64,000 bases of DNA, taken from Cristatella mucedo. Its lineage: Eukaryota; Bryozoa; Phylactolaemata; Cristatellidae. The stretch is from contig WPIO01000003.1 of the NCBI GenBank assembly GCA_009760855.2, forward strand, positions 13,383,001 through 13,447,000, read 5' to 3'. Position 1 is the first letter of the stretch, and each line of letters starts with the position of its first letter. Both the position numbers and the translations under genes were made by a program. This document shows positions 1 to 11,300 of this stretch, piece after piece. The notes beneath the pieces are model-generated. The model saw nothing but the letters and a program-made list of their open reading frames with translations. It was not told where the DNA came from and did not search any database.

Positions 1-484
1 ACTGCATTGCGCTTTTTAATGGAGCCCAAGCTTTTTTAATGACAAGGGTGTGTTGCTGGTTTACCCCAAGCTGTTTTATGACGAGAGTGTGTTGCTGGTT
101 TTCTCGAATGCCGGAATGGTTCCAAAACGGATTGTTGGAGCAAAGCTTTATGTATATATGTATATACACTTTTTTTAATCACGAGACACCACGTGTGTCA
201 GTCTGGTGTTTAACGTGCCCTTTTCCCACTTTGTCATTTCTCCTTCTTTGTTTACTTGTCCTAGCTAGGCAGAATTAGGCTGTAGGAGCCCTGCCGTCCG
301 TCTACCGACCGCTAGATGCCATTGACTTGTGATCTATTGTAGATTGCCCGTGTTCAGCTAAAAAAAAACGCCATGGCCCGATCGCTGGCCGCTGGCTCCG
401 TCTGCGCCTGTGCCCAGTGCCCCGCTGCATCTCTCCTGCAGCTCCTTCCTTGCTGCCCAATTGTTTCCTCCCTCTTTTGCGCAG
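1..484 (+). other. Intron of the BMAL1-like gene, upstream of the first visible exon
   Basis: No coding segment is recognised here. The stretch ends in a pyrimidine-rich tract and an AG at 483-484, which serves as the splice acceptor for the next exon. It contains a short tandem repeat near the window start and a CACGTG E-box at 190-195. The bHLH and PAS-A exons expected for this gene must lie before the window. Confidence 0.6.
26..105. repeat. Two-copy 40-bp tandem repeat
   Basis: A unit beginning CCAAGCT and containing GTGTGTTGCTGGTTT occurs at about 26-65 and again at 66-105, with a few substitutions and a period of 40 bp. It is a small intronic tandem duplication with no function evident. 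Confidence 0.7.
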
Positions 485-1059
485 CATTGGAGCCTGTGAA
501 CCCGGACGTAGTGCTGCCAAGAGATATGCTGCCCATGGTCAGCTCTGGCTCGTCGCGCTTCTTCTTCTGTCGAATGAAGAACGGGTCGGGGCAGCATTTG
601 GACGGGAGCGCCGATGACTGTGCCGCCGAGTCGACGTCGGAAGCTGCTCTCGTGGCGACCGGAAGCAAGAGGCGCCGCCAGGCGCGGACGTTCACGACTC
701 TGGCCTGCTCGGGTTATCTCAAGTTCTGGACTTCGCCGAAGCTGCCTGCAGAAGCGCAGGCGCACGACACCCCCGGTGGCACAAGCGGCGGCGGCAGCAG
801 CTCTTCGGCCGCTGCTACCGCTGGCGCCTGCACCGCCAGCAGTGGTGCAACGGCAAACCCGTGCACGGCGGCTGGTAGCGAGGAGAGCAGCAACCTGAGC
901 TGTCTGGTTGCTGTGGCACACGTGCCGAAGGTGTTCGGCAGTAATGACCAGGCATCTTGGCAGGGCATCGCATCGGCTCAGGGCGTGACCAGTGTTCAGC
1001 AGCTGTTCTTCAGCACACGACTCTCGGACGACTGCAGATTTCTCTTCGTCGACACGTGG
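485..1059 (+). CDS. BMAL1-like exon: linker and first part of PAS-B
   Basis: The acceptor follows a strong pyrimidine tract, and the exon starts with two bases of a split Ala codon. The translation contains [12 protein letters not shown], then a basic KRRRQAR stretch, [18 protein letters not shown], a Gly/Ser/Ala/Thr-rich low-complexity insert from about 760 to 885, then [16 protein letters not shown] and ending FLFVD. This follows BMAL1 order through the start of PAS-B. The insert is longer than the short acidic linker of vertebrate BMAL1. The donor is either the GT at 1059 or the one at 1056. Both give the phase needed by the next exon. The second keeps spacing closest to vertebrate BMAL1, so the boundary is uncertain by 3 nt. 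Confidence 0.85.
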
Positions 1060-4000
1060 TCAGCGCAAGCAGGCTCGGCACATGTGTACTGCCGTTTTGT
1101 TGGGAATGCTAGAAATAGAGTGCGTGCGCATGTTAGTGGCCTGCACACGCATGCACACAGACACAGATACAGGTGCAGTTATGCTGCATTTATAGCACTT
1201 CTCTTTGCAGTGTCTTCACAGTGACTGGTCACCTTCCACAGAACATTGTTGGTACAGGCTTCACCGACTACGTACACGGTGAAGACGTCAGTGCCGTATC
1301 CAGTCTATTTTCAGAAGGTTTGTCTCAGCCGATGGATTTGACCTATGTACTTGAACCTATTGTCCTCTTTGACCGTGAATTTTATAACTCCCGGTGGTCT
1401 CACACTACCTAGCATTCCCAGCTGTGTGAATGAGTTTTACATCAAGCTTGGAGGCTCAATTCCTACGATGCCCAGAGGTAATACTTGGACTGGTCTCAAT
1501 TGTTCGTTTGATGTTGGAATAATGGATCGACCATTGGGAAGGCCAGCGTTGCAGCAGAACTGTATACATTCACCGCAATGTTGAGCAGGTCTTGATGTCA
1601 TTGATGAGGTGTTCAAAGTATTAAGGTGCTGATGCCAGGTGTTAGCTGGAGAGGGCAACGTCTGAACGTGTGAATCTCGCAGGATCATTGATCACTCGTC
1701 TTAAACTTTTTATGTTGACTATGACTGATCGGTAGAACACTACTGCTATTTTGAAAGTTAGTAGGGTCCTCGTGCCAGCTGTTCTTGCCTCTAATTTCAC
1801 CTTGTGCACGACAGTCTATTGTCGGGTATTCCTACCGGTTGCTTAACTTGGATGGGGCTACTTAGTTTGGGACTGACTACACAAGAAAATCAATTGATCT
1901 TAGATGTGAAGCACGACAAGTCTCGTCAATGTTCGTTATCACATCGAGTTTGCCGTTGTGAGTGAAACGAGAAATCAAGGGTCTTAAGAATAATGGTCAC
2001 ACCTTTCCGGACGTACTGTGCTTGTGCTGTTCACTTTCGTACTCCGAGACGTCTAAACCAACAGTAAGGTCTATTGTTATGCTTTCATTACTTAAATGCT
2101 GTCATGAAAGTCAGTAAAAACATTCACTTTATTAATGATTTGCTGGTTGTATGAGCACTGGAGACCAAATATTAACTGTCGATATGGCGATATTCTGCAT
2201 CCCATTATGCATCCCTGGCCAGCTTCTTGCTTGGAAAAATGTGTGCCTCTTGCCTTTAAATTACTTTACGTGTTGTTCATCTTTGTAGTATGCCTTTTGC
2301 CTTAGAGCCACGTGACTTTTGCCTTAGAGCCACGTGACTGAACGTCAGTAGCTTCCTGCCCACTGCTGCGAACAGGGCTGCCCAATTATTGGCCTGCTGC
2401 CAACGTGCTACCTCTTGTCTTTTATCACAGGTTGCTCTGGAGCGTTTCTGCTGCTATCTGCTTTGCAACATCTGGTACTAGGTGTAATGACAAATCCACG
2501 TTCTTGCTTTGTGATATAATCTTTGCATCGGCAAAAGTCCTGAACAAAGCAAAGCAAGGTGGAAAGATGCTTTCTAGAGGGCCTATATTGCATTGTGAAT
2601 GGCTGATTTGGTAGCTTACGTAAAGATCGCTACCAAATTGGGGAATTAAAAACAAATTTAAACTCGTTTCTGTATTCTGAGTCTCTTTGATTTTCGGATA
2701 CTGTCACCTTTAGAAGCCTTTACTGTTATCTGATTCCACATCCCCATGGCCGGTGGGCAGCCTTGCTTTGAGGAGTCGTTTTAAGCTCTAACAACTCAGT
2801 GCAATGAAAAAATTGTTGCTGTATTTTTACACCAATGGCAGCCGAATAGCAATCGATATCGAGTTTTAGTACTCTGACTGATGGGATTAACCTGCTGTGT
2901 AGTAATCCATGTGTAGTGACCCATGGCAATGCCGACTGGCGCTCTCGAAGCATTCGATCCTGTAGCTGGCAGGTGGACGCGTCTTCAGTGCATGGTTAGA
3001 GTAGCTCTTGTTTAGCCTACGGAATGTGCGCTAAGAAAGGCAAGCGCCGTGGGTGTATTGGTGCTGTCAAGCGATTGTCGAGTGTCTGTGGCACTGTGTA
3101 GGCACACTGTGTAGATGCTACCCTTAGCTTCACTGCGGTCTCGGTTCTTCATCTTCTTTTTGACGCAATGATCTGCCCCTCCTCGTGTGTACCCTTGTTC
3201 AGGCTGGGCGCTTAATTGCAGTTATACATACCAAGGAAAAGCTCATGTCATCACCGTTTCGCTTCAAAAGGTCAGATGGTAGTTATGCAGTTGTGCGATG
3301 CACTGCCTGGTGCTTCGTGAATCCATGGACGCGAGATGTCGAGTTCATCACTTGCACTGTGAGCCTGGTGTAAGTATAGCTTCCTGGAAAAGAAAACGGT
3401 CCGCTAGCCTAGCCGAACTACGTATTGCGCACCAAGATGCCTAAATGCCGTGTGCTGCCGGCTCTTTGTGTTTAGAGAGGATGGCATGCCAATGGACGAT
3501 GGCCGTTGTGGGGAGAGCAGGCACGGAGGACCATACATGTCTGAGTCTTGGCTGCAAGAGCAGCAGCAACAGCAGCAGCAGCAGCAGCAAATGGAACAGG
3601 TCAAGTACGAGATGCCGCGCTCTGTAGACTCATCCAACACGGACCAGAGCTTCGAGTAAGTGTGTATTGTCTGCTTGCTTTTTGAACGACATCCCTATCA
3701 TAGTAGGGTATGCAGGTCCATAGTTGCACATTGTTGACTGGCATGAATATAATTAGTTTTGGAAAGTTATCAATAAACAGAGTTAGGTTCAACTATCACA
3801 TTTCTAGCTTCAAATCATTGGTCAACTTGGTTGGTTCAGCATGCTACTCTAATATAGTACACACCAGGCCTGCAGCTGCTCACACAGTCATTCCAGAGGC
3901 GAGCAGATTTGCTGGTCCGAGCTCCACTGTACATTTTGGATGAGGCTTGAAGTTTGTTTTTGCCTTACTGATTGCTGTTCACCTTGATCGGTATCATTCA

Positions 4001-5142
4001 CTGTACCATAAGCATCTAAGCAATCCGACGACAAGTGTCTGTCTGGGTCTTTACAATGAACAAGTACGAAGGATGGAGCCCGGCGCCCTGCAAATTATGA
4101 TGGGAATGGTCCGGTGTGGGCAGTGTGAGTGTGAGACGCAGTGCTGCCGTGAAGCCATTCACCCGTCCATGGTAATGAAAATTACGATCTTTAATAATGC
4201 AGCCTACAAACAGAATGTGGACCGTAGTAAAGACGGACAGTATTAGCAACAAGCAGGTTTAATATATAGCAGTCCTAAACGATTACTTTTGGCTGAGCCA
4301 TTGTACATAAAAATCTTAATGATATCGGGCTCTTTTAAGGAGCAGGCTCTGATCAGCCGTAGCTTATGTGGCCTTGACATATTTCAATTGGCACATGGAC
4401 ACGTGATATCCAGCCAATCAACAGTGGTCTTCGGTTCCAAAAATAGACGTGGCGTCCTTAGTCAGCCAGCGCTGCACTGCAGGTCAAGGTGAGCCCGCTT
4501 TGTGAAGCATTGGTACACTGGCTGGGAAGCAGATTCAGCCAGCAGGCTACACTCCAAAGACCTTGTCCTTTCTTCTTGTCCTCTCTTTCCGTCATGTGGA
4601 AATCAGGTCTCGTCGTAGGACTTGGGGCTGCAGCATTTCACTGTCGTGCATTTGAAAGTAGTGACACACCAAGAGAACCGGTAGACTCCCATACATTTTC
4701 TCAAGATATAAGATCGATTGACTGCTTAGTCAGTCGGCAGTGGAAAGCTACTTCTGATGCTGAAAATCATTGACATGACCTATAAAAGGCAAGAAGAAAA
4801 GGCAGGCAGTAAGCTCTTACCAGGATTGTGAGGCCACTGCTAATGGTTTTTCACTTTTAAGCAATAGTCGCTTTGCCTTTATAAGAACTGCATTAGACTT
4901 GAAATCAACTACTGCTGAAGACGTTATGCTTTAGATGAGCAGTTGCTTTTCTAAAAGTGTTCATTGCATGCTGCCACTAACTACATTTGCATGCTGACCC
5001 TGTGCATGTCACCCCTAACCATATTATTCATTTTGTTTGTTTTTCAAGTATGATGTTACTTACTATTCTATTGCATATCACTTTGCAGCAAATGTAAAGC
5101 GCCTAGAGATTAAGTTCTCTGAGGGTGCTTTATCAAGTGCAA

Positions 5143-5173
<31 letters not shown>

Positions 5174-8100
5174 GCAATGTGAGCATAGGTACATTTGTAT
5201 TGCATGGTGCTAACTGGCTTGTGAGTTCTGTTCTGTGTATAGTTTCCCCGAATTAGGTTTCTAGTGCCAAGATGCTAAACAAGGAGTTGCTTAAGTTCTC
5301 TTGGGGTGCTATACAAATGAATTATATTTATAGCTTTGCATGACTTGACCAGGGTTATATACCGTTGGCATCTCGTTATTGAAAAGGATCTATAGCTGAA
5401 TACGCTCTGTTCTTTGTTGTAAAAACTTGCAGTATGTATGCTTCTAATTAACGAGGCCTATCAATGCTTCTTTTGTTGAATCGCAGGCGGCTCCCTGCAA
5501 CATTTTCGACCAATTCACCGGTTTTTAATAATTGAGACCTGCAAAAAGAGTTTCCGACAAGCAGACACTGTCAACTGCACTTCTGTGCTCTTTATTCAAT
5601 AGTTTTAGCACTGTCGTAGCTTTGATATTAAATGCCTTACACTCCACAGAGGGGGTGTTCTTGTTGACTACTACCATGTTTTCTTTTTCCTCATTTTTCA
5701 AAGATTTTAGGAAAAATTGTTACCAAACAGCTTGTGAAGCTTGCAAAAGCTTTCTAAAACGTATCAGTCTGCATTGAAGCTCCATTATTCTACGGAATAT
5801 GTTTTTCCGACTTAATAGCTGCATAAAGATTGCTGTCATGGTCCTTGGCAACGTTTTTCGGTAGCATTTGATACTGTTGATTACCAGTCTTTCCATACTA
5901 GAAGAAGTAGTCAGTCAGATGGATATGGCTCGGGTGAGGTTTGAGTTATACCTCTCCGACAGAATCCCGTCGGTTTTGCTTGATCGGCTAACCTTTCATA
6001 TGTGAACTTCTGAAAAGAACTTTTTTTATTCATAGCCATCTGCTGTATAGTGCCTCAGGAGTAGGCACTGTCAGGCATTCTGGCTTAGTTAACATGCATT
6101 TCTTCGGGGCGACACCTAGCTGTACTGTTCGTGCATAGTGAGACCATCAGAAAATGTTCACTGTCTCATTTCTTCTTTGACGGCCACCTGACTGTCGATA
6201 CATTTTTCATAAGATTGCTTGCCCTTGCAGAGGTCAATAACTTTTATTCTAGCTAAGCTTTTATTTATTTAAGCTTTAAGTCTAGCTAAGATCCACTGTA
6301 GTTCTGGAATAAGTTTTGCTATGAAAAGCTCCTCGATAGCTAGTCCTCAGTATTGGCCACCACTCTCTCTGATAACTCCGATAACTCTAAGAAATTGAAG
6401 ACCCCTGCAAAAGATCCTGACTTAGCTGCGATGTCAGCCAAAATTATTACTGTCACATTCTAAGACTGCCATGGTTTGGCATCCCTTACTGAATGAGCAG
6501 TTGTAGCAGCAGTATCAAGTCCTCTCAATACGAATTAGCTGCTTTTTTTCTATTGCTTAAGACTTGTTAGTAGCTTTTCTGTTCTGCAGGTTGAAGACCG
6601 TGGAATTTGTGCTGCAATTCTTCCTCTATGGCTTTGCGCTCAATGCAGATTCGGGTTACCCCAGTGCAGTCGTCGTTGCTACTAGTACTTCTTTACTTAT
6701 TTATGATCTTGGCTGAACTTAAGCTATGCTTATCTCGTCTGGCTTCGTTGTGAGTTTTACACAGTTTTACATTGTTTCCACAGTTGTGTATCTGCTGCTC
6801 TAGCTATAGTTTTCATGGCTTCGTTGAGTCAACATGCAGTGACATTTTGATAACATTGCATACTTTAAAGTCCGCGAGTCTACATGCACACAGATATCTT
6901 GTTCTTTGTGCAGAAGCCCCGTGGTCCTGCAAGTTTGTTCTTCAGGCAGCAAAGCGGGACCACCTCAGCCTGAACTTATGTTCCCCAGAGTTTGTAACTT
7001 TACCCGAATCAGCAGTAACATGATTCTCATAGTATCTCTTACCATATTAACTTGATGCTTGAGGCACCACCGGTCATTAGTTAGCAGGGCTTTATTGTGC
7101 TTTTTTTTGCTGTTAAGCCGTTGTCGGGTCACTCTGGAAGCCGATGAGGAAACCCGTAGACATCGCTGCTCGTTATTTAAGAAACTTGGTAATAACAATC
7201 ATAGTGATGGTAAAAATTAAGCGTTTCAAAGCATCCCAAGAGAACTACATCTCTGTTTTCACACGGCACAGAGGCAGAAACAAGCTTATTAGCTCATTAG
7301 TCACATGCACACAATAGCAAGCAAAAAGCTGTTGGCATTGGGACCAGTGAAGCATGCAACCGATGAGCTACATAGACTTTTCCCACAGCCGGCATTTTAA
7401 TAATTTTTTTGTTATTGAAGTGATACCAGCTGGTACGTGACTGGGCGATGTAGTCTTTGCTGCAGTCGGTTGGTTATTGCCCATTCACTCCCCTTCCCCG
7501 GAAGGAGGTTTGAATTAAAGTAATGCGATTTGGTGAGACAAAAGGACACTGAGACAAAGCGTTTGCTGTGAGGAGCAAATGGCTTTTGGTTGTGCTTAAA
7601 TTGTACTGAATTCATGCGATAATGGAATGAGTCGGCAGAGAGCTCCCAGTGTAGATACATAGGAAAGGCCTCGAAGTAGTTTGAAATGCCAGTGAACGCC
7701 GGTGTTGCTGGACCGACAGGCAGGTTAGCGGCACACTCATAGAGCCCCGTGTTTACTGTCACATTCGCTGTAAGTTTGCCGGAAGTAGCAGTACACCGGG
7801 TTTCACGTGGGCTGCCTTTTTTTTGTAGGGAGGTATCCCCAGCTGTTCGAGCAGCTTCTGAAGGTAAAAGGAGTATGTTTATGCTGCGTTGTGCTCATTG
7901 TCAACTTTGCCTTTAGCTAACTTTATTTCTAACTAACCTCAAATCCTTTTGAGACCGTGCCTTTAGTAAGTATGCTCCGAAATCATATAAGTCACTACCA
8001 GCTTATGTCACGACATCAGCTGATTTGACGATGTTTAAAAACAAGCTATAACCCACCTGGTCCTCACTGCATTTGCTCCATCCATGTGAACTGGGCATAG

Positions 8101-8291
8101 TATCACTAGCCAATTTACATCCTTCCTCTTTGCGACCGAGGTTGTGGGTTCGAATCCTACAGTGGGCGATTCTTTATTGCCAATTGCAAGTGATGGTGAT
8201 AGCCGTTAAAGCGCTTCAGTTGCTATACAAATAAGGCTGTTAAATCAGCTAATACTTTCTTTTTTTCTCCAGCAATGTTAAATACCTAATG

Positions 8292-8365
<74 letters not shown>

Positions 8366-11300
8366 TTGAGGGAGAAAGATTTAATTCTCTTAGGGTGCTA
8401 TGGAAATGATTTATTATTATTATTCTTTATCGTGCACAAATATAGTGTTTATGACTGTTTATAGGTTCGTCCTTAGCATAAGACTTAGGTCGTCTAGACC
8501 TAGGTCGTGGGTTTAAGTTCTGGTAGGCAATTCTTTATTATCCATTGCAAGCAGGTGCGATGATCACTAGGGCTCTTCTGCTACTATGTAAATGAGGCTG
8601 ATAAATTAGCTGACCTTTACTTTTTTACTTTACTGTCAAAATGGGGATCTTTTCAATGATTGTGGAGGTCGTGGGGTCAACTTGCAGGGACGAACAGCTA
8701 AAATTCTCTTTCTCTCCTGCACTATAATCTTCCTTTGAATACCGTTGGCGTTATGTAAGCTCCACTGAAAGTTCACAGAAATATATTATAGGTCTCGGCA
8801 AGCACAAAAGGCAAAGGGTAATTTGCAAAAAATGCTAGTAAGACACATTCGACGATAAAGATCTGTTGTGCTTAAATGAATCGGAGAGTTGCCATTTCCT
8901 GGATATTTTGGTGCTTCTATTAGTGATAATCGTTACTGCTTTAATTAGTAATAACCGTTACTGCTTTTTACCTTTTAAGGCACTTAATGGTTCACAATGT
9001 AGTGTGAGCTGTTAAATTTTCTTGAGGCAGTTTGACAGTTTTGTTTAAGCTGTCGGCAACCTCTCCGGGTCTTGCTTTCATGTGTATCAGACTCAAAGCT
9101 TCAATGAATCACCAAGCAGACTGGAAGCTAGAACACCTTATCTGAGAAAGCTATACAAGTGTCTTATTATTGTTATTACCTAACTCCCGATGCATGTTTT
9201 GTTCAGCCATCGTGTGTTCATGCAGTCGGGAAGCAGACGTTGGAATTATCTCAGCAGCTGAGAGAGATTGATGTCTAAATCTGATGCACATAAGCCTAAA
9301 ACTCGTTGAAGTCAGAGGGCAAGCATCCAAAGCTTCTAACCCCAGGTACCCCTGGTGTGACGACAATCTACACCAGCGGTTTTCAACCTGGGGGTCGCGA
9401 CTTCTGTGGGGTCGAACGACCCTTTCACAGGGGTCGCGTAAGACCATCGGAAAACACACATTTCCACATTTTGCACACAGTAATTTTATGGTTGGGGTCG
9501 CCACAACATGAGAAATTGCATTAAAGGGTTGCGGCATTAGGAAGGTTGAGAACCACTGATCTAGACCAGAGGGTTTTGCAATCGGCCAGACGTTCCATGT
9601 AGGTACCTGGTGTTTAAGGACCTAGCAATTATTGGCACTGTCTTATAAATGCTCCATTCGCCTGAGCAGAACTGTATCACGGTTGAGCCAGAGATATGTC
9701 AGCTTTTGTATGACAATGGCCAGCTAAATAAGGGGTGAGCTAATGCACAAGGTGTAGTGGAATACAGTCTGGTAGCATGTCTCCATTGAGCATTTCTGCT
9801 GCAGCCTGATCGTTTGGGGAGTTACCGTATCACCATCTGAGTGGACTAGCGTGCAACTCAAGCAGCAGATGCAGTCTGTGGTTGCCGACCACAGTGCATA
9901 CAGTGATTGCAGCTTAGCACCCAATTGCAATTAAAAGGTAGCAATGTAGCCAGCAGCCCATTAAACACTGAAATATTTAATAATAATAATTATACATTTG
10001 ATAAAGCGCCCTTAGAGAACTCAATCTCTTTCTAGGCGCCTTACAATTGCTGCAAAGGAAGCACGATGAAATGGTTAGTGGTAGCATGCTCAATAAATAA
10101 CAAGATAACATGGTTAGGGGTGACAGGGTCAGCATGCAAGTATGGTTAGTGGCAGCATGCAGCAGTGTCAGCACGCATAAGCACAGGCGCCCAGTATGTA
10201 CTGTCATAAATAGATGCGTTTTAGTTTCTTTTTAAACGTGGATAAGTCCAGGAGATGTCGTCATACAGGTCGGGAGTGAGTTCCAGGCTTTGGGAGCATA
10301 TGAACATGATACTTTGATTTCGTGCAGATTCAGCAGGAGATATGCTGGCAGAGCCGATTTTTCGTGTCAGCCTTTCCAATTTCTGAATCACACTTGGTTT
10401 GCCCATAGCTAGTAAATTAGTTTTATCGTCATTTAATTTAAGAAAATTTGCTGCCATCAATGTGCGGATTTCATCAATACATGCAGCAAGGGAGTTGAGA
10501 GAATTCGACAAGCAAGAGGGCTGGGAGGGATCAAACAAAGGTACAACTGATTGTCATCTATTTAAAAGTGAAAGCCTAGATTGTACCTGGCAATCACATT
10601 GGCAAAAGGGAGGGTATAAACCGTGAAAAGAACCGGACCAAGCACGGAGCCCTGGGGTACCCCACATTTCAGGGGTTTCTCTGATGGTCTTTGTTAATTC
10701 GCATCAACACTGGAGTCTTCCACTGAGATAGGACCTGTACCATTGCCAGTGATGCACAAAATCTTTCATCGTTTCGGTTATCTTTATGTATTTAGGCCCA
10801 TTGTCCACGGTAATTGGCTCTGAAAGCTATGTAAATGGCTCTTCCATTTAGAATAAAAGGGTTGTATTTTAAAGACATTTTTAAAGTTTTGCGACCTGTA
10901 TGAGTTTTTACTATCCTCTCTGCATGTACGTTTGTGCCAACAGCATTGGTCTGACTAGGAAGTTGTATTCGATTTTTTTTGGCTTTTATGAGTTTGTACG
11001 ACAAGTTCTTTAGCAGACTGCCTTCGGGCTTTATTTTCAGCAAAAAAGCAACGATTATCATGTTTAAGCTGTATGTGCCCAACAAGGACTAGGGGTAAGG
11101 AATGCTGAAGTGATCTGCAATAAAGCATAGTTATTTCTTTGGGCCAGACGAAGAGATATTGCCGCAAACGAAACCGTCGCATCACAATTAAACCATTAAT
11201 ACTTACATGCTAAGAATAGTGCTAGGTTGTCAAGTGCCCGACTGACAAGCAGGAGGATCGTTAGCTGCTCGATTGTTTTGTCTTTTTCATTGGACGTACG

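Noticed and set aside
4741-4810. Possible BMAL1 exon coding [18 protein letters not shown]
   Set aside because: Faint resemblance to the EEIMEIHRIRG helix, but it lacks a good acceptor and the similarity is too weak.
5148-5174. Independent (TTA)n microsatellite
   Set aside because: It is the terminal repeat of a LINE copy. The same run ends the other LINE copies.
5487-5530. Possible BMAL1 exon after the AG at 5486
   Set aside because: The acceptor is plausible, but no reading frame fits the flanking phases with a donor, and there is no similarity.
6593-6720. Possible BMAL1 exon starting [11 protein letters not shown]
   Set aside because: Good acceptor and in-phase frame, but no conserved motif and no clear donor before the stop.
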